From: an uncultured Caldilineaceae bacterium
GTDB taxonomy: Bacteria > Chloroflexota > Anaerolineae > Caldilineales > Caldilineaceae
NCBI GenBank assembly: GCA_958295915.1
Contig: OY282381.1
Location: 394,722-458,721, forward strand
Length of the DNA stretch: 64,000 bases
Direction of reading: 5' to 3'
A program made the position numbers and the translations under genes. The notes beneath the pieces are model-generated. The model was not told the origin of the DNA. It made no database searches and saw only the letters and a program-made list of their open reading frames with translations. Shown here piece by piece: positions 9,056-17,986 of the stretch. Position 1 is the stretch's first letter; every line of letters begins with the position of its first letter.

Positions 9056-10078
9056 TCATAGCCGGTACAATGCCTTCGCGTTGGCGCTGCGGATCTTCTT
9101 TCGCTGCTCCGCTGACAGTAGCGCCCAGAGGATGTCTGGGCATTCATGCCGGTGGGGGTAATCGCTTGCGTAGAGAAGTAGATCCTCGGCGCCGCACTGT
9201 TCGAGAATTTGCGCTAGATGCGTTGGATTCGGCGGCGCGTCCAAGGGCTGCATGGTCAGGCGCAGATGCGTCCGCATATACTCCGACGGCTGTTGTTTCA
9301 CCCACGGAGTGTTATGGCGCAGCCCCTTCCATTCCTTATCCATCCGCCACATCAGCGACGGCAGCCAGGTGAATCCTCCTTCGATAAGAGCGACGCGTAG
9401 AGCTGGAAACCGCTCGAACACACCTTCGATAACCAGACTGATCACTTGAGATTGAAAGATCTGCGCCATGCCCGCGTACTCTTCGATGTAATAGGAGGGC
9501 CAGCCAGTGGGAGTGGGCGGCAAGCCAGGGGCGCCGCCGAAGTGGATACCGATCACCAGGTCGTGACGCACAGCCGCCGCGAAAATCGGGTCGTAGCGAC
9601 GATTGCCATAGGGAGCCTCGGCGCGCACAGGCAGGATCACCTGCACGAAGCCAGAATGCCCACCCCAGCGATCGATTTCTGCCGCCGCAAGGCGCGGGCT
9701 GTGACTAGGCACGACAACAGAAGCCCGCAGCCGAGGCTCCTTCTCCAGCCAGTGTTCCACCTGCCAGCAATTTATCGCCGTGGCCAGGCAGGCGGCCAGA
9801 TCCTCGTTACGCACGCTCTGCACTCGGTAGGCGCAGTTGAGAATGCCGATGTCGGCATCTCTCAAAGCCTGGGCCTGCACCTCCATCAGATCGGGATTCG
9901 ACGTACTGCCATCCCGGGCGCTGGTTGGCGCGCCGGCAGGGTAGTCATCCGCGTCCGGCCCGTTAAAGGCGGACTCCCGGCAATAGGCCAGCCAATACTC
10001 CGGCAAGTACGGGTACAGGGTCTCCAGCGCAGGGAGTTCGTTATGGATATCACAGTCGATACAGGTTGGTTCAGACAT
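9056..10078 (-). CDS. amidohydrolase family 2 protein (ACMSD-like)
   Basis: About 340 aa from the ATG at 10078 (MSEPTCIDCDIHNELP); an in-frame TTG at 10132 is the only longer option and looks non-conserved. Metal-site motifs CDIHNE, GIHFGG and YASDYPHRH are present. It parallels the downstream amidohydrolase along its whole length (WGGHSGFVQ against WGGHPGFVH, IEGGFTW against IEGGFAW), so the pair arose by an old duplication. The 26-bp spacing to the next gene supports one transcript with the PhyH, Rieske and MFS genes. Confidence 0.8.
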   Translation of the reverse strand: MSEPTCIDCDIHNELPALETLYPYLPEYWLAYCRESAFNGPDADDYPAGAPTSARDGSTSNPDLMEVQAQALRDADIGILNCAYRVQSVRNEDLAACLATAINCWQVEHWLEKEPRLRASVVVPSHSPRLAAAEIDRWGGHSGFVQVILPVRAEAPYGNRRYDPIFAAAVRHDLVIGIHFGGAPGLPPTPTGWPSYYIEEYAGMAQIFQSQVISLVIEGVFERFPALRVALIEGGFTWLPSLMWRMDKEWKGLRHNTPWVKQQPSEYMRTHLRLTMQPLDAPPNPTHLAQILEQCGAEDLLLYASDYPHRHECPDILWALLSAEQRKKIRSANAKALYRL

Positions 10079-10227
10079 CAGAAGGGTTGCGCCGCCACGA
10101 ACAGGCTTGATAGACAGATCTTTCCACCCCAACCATCTTTCTGCCTAAATGGTACTCGAAATTCAGGCCGCAGGCAACTTGCTATTCGGCCATTGCTGGC
10201 CAGCGCGCCACACGGCCTCGCCATGGT

Positions 10228-11121
10228 TCAGTGGACCGGCAGACCCCACTTCGCCCGCGCTTCTTCCATCGACGCCAGCTCCTTGTGACCATGGACTGTA
10301 TGACCGGGGCCGCCCGCTACCCAGCGTCTGTCCGCGGGTTCGCTGGCCGGCTGGAAGCGCACATCGCAACTCAAGCGGAAACGATCTGTCAGATTGGTGG
10401 TGGAGGCGTGCATTGTATGCATGCCGAAGAGAATCACATCACCCATGAAGAACGCATCCGTGAGCCAATGTCCGCCGAAGGTCTCAACGATCTCCATCGG
10501 ATCTCTGGTGAACCAGCCGTCAATCCCATCTCGGTCCACGTCCATACGCCCGTATGTATCCCGGATGCGGGCAAAGCTGGATAAGGTATGGGATCCCCTG
10601 CATATCGCGAGGACGCCCTGTTCTACCGCGATGTCACCTAGTGGAATCCAAACAGTGTGGAGTTTGGGTGATCCCTGTCCCATGTACACAAAATCATAAT
10701 GGGCGCCGGTGTACTGCTCGTTGCCTACCGCCCGCAGCCACTTGTATTGGAAGGTCAACGCTGGTTCGCCGAAATACGCCGCGAAAAAGCCAAAGAGCGC
10801 GGTTGCTTCAAGAACATCCAGGACGTCTGGATGATGGGCAATGCGCCTCATCTTCGCGCCCCGTCCTCCCTTGGGCATGACACCTTCGAAAATCGGCGCG
10901 TTAGGCGTTAACACATTCTGTTGGTGCATATAATTCAGAATCGTCTCCCGCGCCTGCCGCACCTTTTCCCGCTCGATCAAACCCCGCAGGAGTAGGTAGC
11001 CATCCTCTGCCATGCGTGCATGCAGGGCCGACATGTCGGCCAGCAGGTCGTTGCTATCTCGCAAAGTCCCCAAGGCGCCGCTAGGGTATACCATATCCCG
11101 ATAGCCAAAGCGAACGTTCAT
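10228..11121 (-). CDS. phytanoyl-CoA dioxygenase family (PhyH) protein
   Basis: 297 aa Fe(II)/2-oxoglutarate oxygenase of the PhyH fold. The iron triad can be read as H-x-D in GAHYDFVYMG and a distal His in HTMHAST, followed by the 2-oxoglutarate Arg in RFRLSCDVRF. Such enzymes hydroxylate small molecules and in bacteria are often catabolic. It stands between the MFS transporter and two amidohydrolases on the same strand, with a 72-bp gap to the transporter gene and about 150 bp to the next, which points to uptake, hydroxylation and cleavage of one compound. The substrate is unknown. Confidence 0.85.
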   Translation of the reverse strand: MNVRFGYRDMVYPSGALGTLRDSNDLLADMSALHARMAEDGYLLLRGLIEREKVRQARETILNYMHQQNVLTPNAPIFEGVMPKGGRGAKMRRIAHHPDVLDVLEATALFGFFAAYFGEPALTFQYKWLRAVGNEQYTGAHYDFVYMGQGSPKLHTVWIPLGDIAVEQGVLAICRGSHTLSSFARIRDTYGRMDVDRDGIDGWFTRDPMEIVETFGGHWLTDAFFMGDVILFGMHTMHASTTNLTDRFRLSCDVRFQPASEPADRRWVAGGPGHTVHGHKELASMEEARAKWGLPVH

Positions 11122-11162
11122 CGGTCCTCCTTTTTTGTGTCAACGGAACGCACTGTCGCCAG

Positions 11163-11227
11163 AACGCGGAGACGCAAAGAAAAACCAGGAAATTCATTGC
11201 GCCTCTGCGCCTCTGCGTCTTTGCGTT
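11163..11227. repeat. imperfect inverted repeat, CGCAGAGACGCAAAG type
   Basis: Arms 11163-11179 and 11211-11227 are 17 bp each and match as inverted repeats at 14 positions. The right arm lies inside the 3' end of the MFS gene and encodes its last residues (KATQRRRGAEAQ). It resembles the other GAGGCGC palindromes in this window. Confidence 0.6.
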
Positions 11228-12642
11228 GCCTTCGGCAGTCCCCACGCGCTCAATATCAGCGCTACGCCGATCATCGCCATCGCCGCGAAGGAAACATCTC
11301 GCAGCCCGGCGATCTGCGCAGCCATCGCGGCTTCTGTCACGTCGCCGCTGAAGTCTGGCCCGACGTAAACGGACACCCGGCCGACCCACAACGCGCCCAA
11401 CGCGGCCACGCCGGATGTGCGGCCCAGCGTGCGCGCGATGACATTCACGCCACTGACGACGCCCAGCCGCTCCCGGGGCACGGACCCCATCACCGCGCTA
11501 TTATTGGGCGCCTGGAAGATACCCATTCCTAGCCCTAGGGGAATCGCCCGCAGCGCATAGCCGGTGATGGAAGTTTCGGCGGTGAGGGTGCTGATAGTGT
11601 AGCAGCCGAAGGCCATTATCACCAATCCGGCGCTGGCGACCGGGCGAAAGCCGAACCGATCCGAAAGGATACCTGCGATCGGAGATGCCAAGCCGAAAAA
11701 GACGGATGTGATCGTCAGCAGCAGACCGACGACCGTGGGCTCCAGAGCCAGCAGATTGCGCAGATAAAAGGGAAACAGCAGGCTGATTCCGCCGAAGACA
11801 ATGAAGCTGATCACCCGCATAGACAGATTTAAGCTGAAATGGGCGCTTTGGAAGAGTGTCAAATCGAGGAGCGGCTGCTCCACTCGCGCTTCCGTGCGGA
11901 TGAACAGAATCAGCGCCAGCGCAGCGACGACCAACAGACTCAAAATGGCGGGCGATCGATAGCCGTTGCGTTCGCCGAGGGTCAGAAAAAGCATGAGCGT
12001 CAGGAGGCCTATAAAAAAGGCAATGGCGCCGCCCCAGTCAAACCGCTGTTGCCCACGAGAGCGGGCGCTCGGCAGGTAGCGCCAAACCAGAATGAAACTG
12101 ACGAAGCTAAAGGGCAGGCCCACGAAAAAGATCCAACGCCAGGACAGAATGTCCAACAGAATCCCGCCCAGCAACGGCCCGACGATGCCGCCGATAGACA
12201 CTGTCGCGCTGAAGAGCCCCAACGCTTTGCCCCGTTCGGAAGCGGGGAACGTCTCGGTGATGATGCCCATACTCAGGGCTGTCGCCAGCGCGCCACCGAT
12301 GGCCTGTAGCACGCGAAAGAGCAAAAGAAATTCGATAGTGGGCGCCAGCCCGGAAAGAATCGAGCCGATCACAAAGACAACGGCGCCGCTGAGAAAGATC
12401 GGCTTCTTGCCCATCATGTCTCCCAGCCGCCCCACGCTCGGAATGATTGTAGTTTGCGTGAGGGTATACGAGAGCACAATCCACTGCACAAGGGCAAAAT
12501 CGACGTTGAATTCCAGAATCAGGGCCGGCAGCGCGACATCGACAATACTTGCGTTCAGCGAGGCCAGAAAGATCCCGCTGCCGAGAGCGGCAAAGATATG
12601 CCATCTGCGATCGCTCGACCGTTCTTCAAACAGTTGAGCCAT
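11194..12642 (-). CDS. MFS transporter, DHA2 (14-TMS) family
   Basis: 482 aa polytopic inner-membrane protein. The family motifs are visible: SIVDVALP in TM1, the loop motif GRLGDMMGKKP and the motif-C-like GPLLGGILLDILSWRWIFFVGLPF. Proteins of this type are proton-coupled drug or solute exporters, and some act in uptake. As first gene of a catabolic operon (transporter, PhyH, two amidohydrolases, Rieske) it may move the substrate or a product. The last 12 residues, rich in Arg/Gln, are encoded by a repeat arm and are unlikely to be ancestral. Confidence 0.88.
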   Translation of the reverse strand: MAQLFEERSSDRRWHIFAALGSGIFLASLNASIVDVALPALILEFNVDFALVQWIVLSYTLTQTTIIPSVGRLGDMMGKKPIFLSGAVVFVIGSILSGLAPTIEFLLLFRVLQAIGGALATALSMGIITETFPASERGKALGLFSATVSIGGIVGPLLGGILLDILSWRWIFFVGLPFSFVSFILVWRYLPSARSRGQQRFDWGGAIAFFIGLLTLMLFLTLGERNGYRSPAILSLLVVAALALILFIRTEARVEQPLLDLTLFQSAHFSLNLSMRVISFIVFGGISLLFPFYLRNLLALEPTVVGLLLTITSVFFGLASPIAGILSDRFGFRPVASAGLVIMAFGCYTISTLTAETSITGYALRAIPLGLGMGIFQAPNNSAVMGSVPRERLGVVSGVNVIARTLGRTSGVAALGALWVGRVSVYVGPDFSGDVTEAAMAAQIAGLRDVSFAAMAMIGVALILSAWGLPKATQRRRGAEAQ

Positions 12643-12947
12643 TGATCACAGTCATGCTGTTGCTGACGCACAGATCGAGACCGTCGTCCTGATTCAAATC
12701 GCCTGTCCGGAGGGGCCAGCTTACGGTTTGCCCGGCCAACGCCGCTGCATCACGCCTACAAAACATTCGCCATCACCTGGAGAGCCTCTTCTGCATTGAG
12801 GGCTGTGGCATCGTCTCCAACACGGACGCCTCTCATGCCGTAACGGGCGCGCCCATACGGCCAGGCCGCGCCGTCTTCCGTTTCAATTGGGGCCGGGCAT
12901 TTAGATATGCGAGTTGGAAATGGGGAAACGACATCAAAGCATTGAAG

Positions 12948-12970
12948 GCGCCTCTGCTCAAAAGAGGCGC
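12948..12970 (-). repeat. dispersed palindrome, copy 1
   Basis: GCGCCTCT (12948-12955), 7-nt loop GCTCAAA, AGAGGCGC (12963-12970). The loop orientation is reversed relative to the other copies. Intergenic. Confidence 0.8.
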
Positions 12971-13200
12971 GATCTGGAATCTGTCCGCCATCCCAGCCTA
13001 TGGCTATAGTACAGCAATAGACAGATTTGATCGAATGACGAGAAACGCATCTGAAAATGAATCGCAACCATCAGACCCTGCGCATGGCAGATCTGCCGGA
13101 TCTTTTCGGCTGTAACCAGGCTTTCAACGCTCTATTCCATTTCCATACAGACCGCATCGCCTATACAATTGAGGGAGGTCGCCGACGCGCGGGAACTGTT

Positions 13201-13231
13201 GATCGCGCCTCTTTCGAGCAGAGGCGCGATC
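13201..13231 (+). repeat. dispersed palindrome, copy 2 (longest stem)
   Basis: Perfect 12-bp stem GATCGCGCCTCT (13201-13212) with AGAGGCGCGATC (13220-13231) around loop TTCGAGC. This is the best-formed copy of the family in the window. Confidence 0.85.
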
Positions 13232-13395
13232 TGGAACGGACATTGGCTTCTCGCGCGGTAAAATTCTCGGCCTGACTCCGATCAGGATGTAAATATTGAC
13301 AGGAAGAGATTGGGTTGCGCGCCACTGTAGGGCGCGACGCAGGATATATCCTGCCTTGATTCCGTTCAACAGTTCATGTCAAAGGCGGCAGACAC

Positions 13396-14367
13396 ATGTT
13401 TACAGTCATCGGCACGGCAACCGTTGATCTGTTCGTCTCCAATTTAACACATATGCCCCGCTCGGAAGGAGACGAATTTACCGTCGATAGCCTGGTGTTC
13501 CACAACGAACCCCTGCGACTGGCCGTCGGCGGCAACGGCGCCATTACGGCCTATGCCCTGGCGCGTATGGACGCCTCGGTGGAGCTAATCGGCGGCCTGG
13601 GCGCGGATGGGCTGGGCGATTGGATGGAGGACCGGCTTTCCAACGTAGGTGTGGGGATGGGCAGCGTCAAGCGGTACGCGGAATGGGGAACATCCACAAC
13701 CCTCATTCTCAGCGACGCCGAGCGCAATCGGATTGCGTTTCATCATCCTGGCGCCAACGCGGCGTTGGACAGCGCCGCGAGCGGCGCTGCACTGCTGCGC
13801 CGTTCAGACATGCTGTTGTTGACCAGCTATCCGATCCTGCCCTGCCTGCGCCCCCACGGCGCGGTGGATCTGTTCCAGAAGGCCCAGCGCTACGGCACGC
13901 GCACCGCGCTGGACATCGGCCCGGCCATCGGCGAGCCGGCCCGTCTGGCCGAACTGCATCCACTGCTGCCCCACACCGATTTTTTCATGTGCAACGAGCG
14001 CGAGTTGCAGGTCTGCAGCGGCCAGACGGATATCTCTGCGGGGATGGCCGCTATTCTGGAGGGCGGCGCCGGATGCGTGATCATCAAACGGGGCGCCTCC
14101 GGGGCTGCTGTGGCGCAGCAGGGCGACACTGGCGCGCGGTCGCCTTGGGGGCCGATAGACGTGCCCGGTTTTGCTGTGACGATACATAGCACAGTCGGTG
14201 CAGGGGACTCCTTCGATGCCGGGTTTCTGTTGGCAATTCAGGAGGGCGCCTCCCCCGTGGAGGCGGCGCGCTTCGCCAATGCCGTTGCAGCCATCGTTGT
14301 CTCCACACCCGACCGCGCGTTGGATGCACTGTCACGAGCGGCTGTCGCCCGTTTTGCCGAAATATAG
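13396..14367 (+). CDS. PfkB family carbohydrate kinase
   Basis: 323 aa cytosolic sugar or nucleoside kinase of the ribokinase fold. Signature regions are present: an N-terminal Gly-rich substrate segment (AVGGNGAITAYALARM) and the C-terminal signature STVGAGDSFDAGF, whose Asp is the catalytic base. The product is a sugar phosphate; specificity cannot be read. It begins with an ATG after GGCGGCAGACAC, a weak ribosome site. It is convergent with the Gfo/Idh oxidoreductase, 142 bp away, with no recognisable terminator between them. Confidence 0.88.
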   Translation: MFTVIGTATVDLFVSNLTHMPRSEGDEFTVDSLVFHNEPLRLAVGGNGAITAYALARMDASVELIGGLGADGLGDWMEDRLSNVGVGMGSVKRYAEWGTSTTLILSDAERNRIAFHHPGANAALDSAASGAALLRRSDMLLLTSYPILPCLRPHGAVDLFQKAQRYGTRTALDIGPAIGEPARLAELHPLLPHTDFFMCNERELQVCSGQTDISAGMAAILEGGAGCVIIKRGASGAAVAQQGDTGARSPWGPIDVPGFAVTIHSTVGAGDSFDAGFLLAIQEGASPVEAARFANAVAAIVVSTPDRALDALSRAAVARFAEI

Positions 14368-14509
14368 CAAAAAGCACTGCGCTTATCGCACCATGCAGGC
14401 GATCTTGTTCATCTCTCGATAGCGCAACGCGCCCCTGCCCGCAGAACCCGCGCTGGCTGGTGAATCCACGCGGCAGCGGAGATGAAGGCATCCGCCGAAT
14501 GGGATTGAA

Positions 14510-15748
14510 TCAACCGTCCTCGACCATCCGCTGGCTGATCTCGCCTGTCTCCTGGTTCTTTAGAATCAGTTTCACTTTGCCGTCGGGCATACGTTCCCGT
14601 TTGATCACCAGCAAACCGCCTACTTCCGATTGGCTGTCACTGATGTGGGGGACGTTGCGCCTCTTGCGAGCAGAGGCGTATTGACCATTTTCCTGCCCGC
14701 GCCAGATCTCCAATTCCACAGGTTCCCACTGGCGGGAGGAGGCTGAACGGTAGCAGGCATCGATGACAGCATTTACCACATAGCCGTCAAAGAAGGTCTC
14801 CTTTGGCTCGCGGCCCTCGTCAATGGCGTTGAACATATCGTTGAACATATCGGCGTAGCCCAGTTCGCTCACCTCATCGCCGACGGGGAACAGCCAGCCG
14901 CTTTCCGCTTCGGCCTTTTCCGCCACGTAGCCGGCGCCTTCGCCGCTGGTGTACATCTCATAGCCGGTGCGCAGGAAGTGATTCAGCCAGATCGTCCCTT
15001 CGGTACCGGCCACCTCATCCCGCAGATCCATCCCGCCCCGGAAAGTCCAACTCACCTCGAACTGGCCAATGGCCCCATTCTCGAAGCGGATGAGGGCGAT
15101 GCCGTTGTCCTCCGCCTCGATGGGATGGACGAGAGTATCGGCCCAGCACATCACCTCCAGCGGGCGGATATCTTTGCCAATGAAACTGCGTATAATTTCG
15201 ATACAGTGACAGCCCAAGTCCACAATTGCGCCACCGCCAGCCTGCTCCAAATCCCAGAACCAGTCGCTGTGGGGACCGGGATGGGTCTCTCGGGAGCGGG
15301 CCCAAGTGACTTCGCCCAGCGCGCCGTTTTGGACAGAGGCGATGGCCTTCAGCGTCTTGGGCGTATAGCACAGGTCCTCCAGATAGCCGCCGAAGACCCC
15401 AGTCGCTTCGACCTTTTCCAACATCCGTTTGGCCTCGGCAGCCGTGCGACCGAGGGGCTTTGTGCAGAGGATCGATCTGCCCGCGTCAGCGGCCAGATGC
15501 ACGCATTCCTCATGGATGTGATTGGGCAAGCCGATGACGACCGTGTCGATGTCGTCGTCGGTAATGGCTTCAGCAAGGTCGGTGGTCCATTTGGGAATCC
15601 CCCACTCTTGGGCGAACGTTTTGGCCCGCTCTTCGCTGCGGGAGTAGATGATCTGCACCCGATCCCGGCCCCGACTCCCATGGAGGGTCATTGTATAAAA
15701 CATACCGATGAAACCGGCGCCCAACATCGCGATTTTATGTTCCTGCAC
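14510..15748 (-). CDS. Gfo/Idh/MocA family oxidoreductase with repeat-encoded tail
   Basis: 412 aa NAD(P)-dependent sugar or inositol-type dehydrogenase. The Rossmann motif GAGFIGMFY begins the protein and [12 protein letters not shown] matches the EKP segment near the active site. GTG start at 15748 with GAAGGAG eight bases upstream. A normal family member would end near ELEIWRG. Here about 55 further residues follow; the first part (ASARKRR) is translated from a copy of the GCGCCTCT palindrome at 14657-14679, and the rest ([16 protein letters not shown]) reads like a small domain of unknown origin. Confidence 0.85.
   Translation of the reverse strand: MQEHKIAMLGAGFIGMFYTMTLHGSRGRDRVQIIYSRSEERAKTFAQEWGIPKWTTDLAEAITDDDIDTVVIGLPNHIHEECVHLAADAGRSILCTKPLGRTAAEAKRMLEKVEATGVFGGYLEDLCYTPKTLKAIASVQNGALGEVTWARSRETHPGPHSDWFWDLEQAGGGAIVDLGCHCIEIIRSFIGKDIRPLEVMCWADTLVHPIEAEDNGIALIRFENGAIGQFEVSWTFRGGMDLRDEVAGTEGTIWLNHFLRTGYEMYTSGEGAGYVAEKAEAESGWLFPVGDEVSELGYADMFNDMFNAIDEGREPKETFFDGYVVNAVIDACYRSASSRQWEPVELEIWRGQENGQYASARKRRNVPHISDSQSEVGGLLVIKRERMPDGKVKLILKNQETGEISQRMVEDG
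14657..14679 (+). repeat. dispersed palindrome, copy 3 (inside a coding region)
   Basis: GCGCCTCT (14657-14664), loop TGCGAGC, AGAGGCGT (14672-14679), one end mismatch. It lies in frame inside the 3' end of the minus-strand Gfo/Idh gene and is translated as part of ASARKRR. Confidence 0.8.
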
Positions 15749-15795
15749 GTCTCAAACTCCTTCAATGATGGATGAATATTGGAATGTCCTTTGGT

Positions 15796-15824
15796 ATACT
15801 ATCCACACTGGAATCCCGCGTCAA
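15796..15824 (-). promoter_or_regulatory. sigma70-type promoter for the Gfo/Idh gene
   Basis: On the minus strand: -35 TTGACG (15819-15824), 17-bp spacer, -10 TAGTAT (15796-15801). It lies about 48 bp upstream of the GTG start, giving a leader of roughly 40 nt that contains the GAAGGAG ribosome site. Confidence 0.6.
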
Positions 15825-15935
15825 TCCTGGGCGACGAGCCCAATCAGGGAAGTAGTAGCCCGGCAAGCGGCAACCACTGCAGTTAGCCCTACTGCTTAGC
15901 GCGGCAACGCCAGGCCAGAAAGCCCTCTCGGATCA

Positions 15936-17012
15936 TCAATGTCCCAGCGCCACATCCAGCGCCGCCTGGGCCGCGGCCGGGATGCGGGGACCGAAAGCCG
16001 CAAATCGTTCGTCCTGCGTCTGTCCGCGCACAAAACGGATGTAAATTTGAGCAATGATGACCGTCACCCGGAACAGGCCGAGCGCATGGTAGAAGTGAAT
16101 GGCGGATACGTCCCGTCCACTACGTTCGGCGTAGCGGGCCACCAGTTCCTCGCGCCGCAAAAACCGGCTGTCAACAGGCATCATCGCCACGGCCTGCTTC
16201 AATGGCTCCGAATCGTCGGGCAAGCGCCAGTAGGCCAACAGCGCCCCAACGTCGGAAAGGGGATCGCCGAGCGTGCACATATCCCAGTCAAAAACGGCTA
16301 CCATGCGTCCCGGATCATCAGCCGCCAGCATCACGTTGTCCAGCTTATAGTCGTTGTGGACCAATGACGGCGCGCCCTCTGGCGGTTGGTTCGTCCGCAG
16401 CCATTCATAGACCGCATCCATCGCCGGCAACTCTTCCAGTTTGGCCGCCAGCCAGCGCCGCCGCCAGCCTTCGATCTGTCGGCCGATGAAGCCGGCTGGC
16501 CTGCCCAAATCTCCCAGACCGATGGCTCTGAAATCGACAGCGTGGAGATCAGCCAGGGCCTCCACCAGGGCCTCGCTCATCCGCCGGGGCGCGTCAGGCT
16601 GTGGGTCGTAGATCGCCGGAATCGAACCCCGGACGACGACCCCATGGCGCCGCTCCATCACAAAAAACGGCGCGCCCACGATCGACTCGTCATCGGAGAA
16701 CAAATACGCCCGGGGAGCCAGAGGAAACGCCTCCCACAATCTCAGCAGCACTTTCGACTCCCTGGCCATATCATGGGCGGACGGCGCCACCGGACCCAAT
16801 GGAGGTCGGCGCAAAACGTACTCGTGGCTGCCGTAGTCGAGCAGATAGGTGAGATTGGCCGCGCCGCCCCCAAACTGGCGCACAGTCAACGGATTTTCCG
16901 TGCCGGGCAGCTTCCCACGCAGGAAATCCGCCACACGATTTTTATTGAAGCGCTCGTCCGCGCGCACGCTGATGGTGTCGGGCGGACCTCCAAGTCGTGC
17001 AGGCATATACAT
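15936..17012 (-). CDS. APH-type phosphotransferase (ACAD10/LvaA-like)
   Basis: 358 aa protein-kinase-fold phosphotransferase. The Brenner motif LVHNDYKLDNVM supplies the catalytic Asp, and VFDWDMCTLGDP the metal-binding Asp. The sequence resembles the kinase part of ACAD10/11 and bacterial LvaA-type hydroxyacyl-CoA kinases, not antibiotic kinases. In those systems the kinase phosphorylates 4-hydroxyacyl-CoA and an ACAD11-like enzyme removes phosphate; an ACAD of that type is encoded at 59523, too far away to be one operon. Start MYMPARL has no good ribosome site, and the Met two codons on is equally possible. Confidence 0.85.
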   Translation of the reverse strand: MYMPARLGGPPDTISVRADERFNKNRVADFLRGKLPGTENPLTVRQFGGGAANLTYLLDYGSHEYVLRRPPLGPVAPSAHDMARESKVLLRLWEAFPLAPRAYLFSDDESIVGAPFFVMERRHGVVVRGSIPAIYDPQPDAPRRMSEALVEALADLHAVDFRAIGLGDLGRPAGFIGRQIEGWRRRWLAAKLEELPAMDAVYEWLRTNQPPEGAPSLVHNDYKLDNVMLAADDPGRMVAVFDWDMCTLGDPLSDVGALLAYWRLPDDSEPLKQAVAMMPVDSRFLRREELVARYAERSGRDVSAIHFYHALGLFRVTVIIAQIYIRFVRGQTQDERFAAFGPRIPAAAQAALDVALGH

Positions 17013-17169
17013 CTTGATAGTTTAGCCGACCCGCGCCGGCTGTAGCGCGTCGCATCCGCTAGAATGATTATAGCGTAACTCCGTCATTCTGTCTTGCCAA
17101 TCGATCAATGCATCCGGCGGAACTTTCCTTCTTTGACATCTTCACAAAAATCGAGTACCGTTTGTAAAC

Positions 17170-17727
17170 ATGACTAAGAACACCGCCTTCTCCCAATCCC
17201 ATCAGCTCCTCGGCGCGCTCTTGCAGTTGTCCCTGACGCCGGTGCAGATCTCAGTGCACATCGGGGGGGATCTCCTGGGCGAGTCGCCCAAAGCCGATAT
17301 TCTGCTTCTGCGGCGTGAGGGCGAAGCGTGGAGCGCAGCGCAACGGGCACGACTGCCAGATGGCGTGCGCGACAGCGCAGCGGGCCATATCCTGCTGGAG
17401 TTTACGTATATAGAATCGGTGAACGAGACGGCCCTGGAGCAGGCGGTCGCCTACGATTATTTCTACCGCCAGGCGCAGAAGTTGCCCGAGGAGCAGGTAC
17501 TGCCTGTTGTGTTGAGCGCCAGGAGGCCACGAACACAGCGGCTGGATGAATGGGGGTACACAGAGGAGCAGAAGGGTGTCTTCCGCAGCCGTCTGCCACT
17601 GTTACGGCGCGTGTGGTTGCTGGCGTTGAACGACCTGCCACCCCAACCCCACAATGACTTTGTCAAGCTCTTTACCAGCTGGGAGCGAGAGGCGCCCTTT
17701 GCGGCGCGCTGGATGCGCCAGTGGTAG
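17170..17727 (+). CDS. hypothetical protein, possible PD-(D/E)XK-like fold
   Basis: 185 aa, not recognised. It is soluble, without signal or membrane segments. The middle shows PKADILLLRR followed about 35 residues later by HILLEFTYIES, then a helical segment with ALEQAVAYDYFYRQA. An Asp and then a Glu on consecutive hydrophobic strands is the spacing seen in PD-(D/E)XK nuclease-like proteins, but the following Lys is not evident (EFT), so activity is doubtful. It is divergent from the APH kinase, and a transposase remnant follows directly. Confidence 0.6.
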   Translation: MTKNTAFSQSHQLLGALLQLSLTPVQISVHIGGDLLGESPKADILLLRREGEAWSAAQRARLPDGVRDSAAGHILLEFTYIESVNETALEQAVAYDYFYRQAQKLPEEQVLPVVLSARRPRTQRLDEWGYTEEQKGVFRSRLPLLRRVWLLALNDLPPQPHNDFVKLFTSWEREAPFAARWMRQW

Positions 17728-17762
17728 CGGAGTCGTCTCGTCTGCGGGCCTAGGGAATATAG

Positions 17763-17924
17763 ATGAGTTCAGAAGTTATTTTGGCGCATACGATTCGGTT
17801 ATGTCCGACGTTGGAGCACAAGGAATATTTTCGGCAAGCCGCCGGCGTGGCGCGATTTGCCTACAATCAGGGAGTAGCCGAATGGAAGCGGCACTATACC
17901 CAAGGAGAAAAACCAACTTCCTAA
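17763..17924 (+). pseudogene. TnpB (IS200/IS605-type) N-terminal remnant
   Basis: 53 codons beginning ATGAGTTCAGAAG encode the typical TnpB start: a basic strand HTIRLCPTLEH, then YFRQAAGVARFAYNQGVAEW and HYTQGEKPTS, followed by a stop. After a +1 shift the family pattern continues briefly (IDKALNAML) to about 17964. The rest of the gene, including RuvC and zinc ribbon, is missing. It differs from the TnpB at 39809-40933, so it comes from another element. Confidence 0.75.
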
Positions 17925-17986
17925 TACAATAGATAAAGCATTGAATGCGATGTTAAGTATATAAATCCCACTTAGAGGCTTATCCA

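Larger units (their letters stand above)
12643..13395. other. 750-bp intergenic region with repeats and a possible gene remnant
   Basis: No intact gene. It holds two copies of the GCGCCTCT palindrome (12948-12970 and 13201-13231), each followed by a short conserved flank GATCTGGAA. On the minus strand at about 12756-12900 a reading frame with ordinary codon use (ending NAEEALQVMANVL) looks like the C-terminal remnant of a protein that I cannot identify. Confidence 0.5.

Noticed and set aside
12756-13067. 103-codon minus-strand frame taken as a gene
   Set aside because: The first half translates a palindrome repeat (RASFEQRR); only the last 45 codons look coding, so I treat it as a possible remnant.
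15936-17012. Aminoglycoside resistance kinase
   Set aside because: The kinase motifs fit, but the overall pattern is that of ACAD10/LvaA-type hydroxyacyl-CoA kinases.
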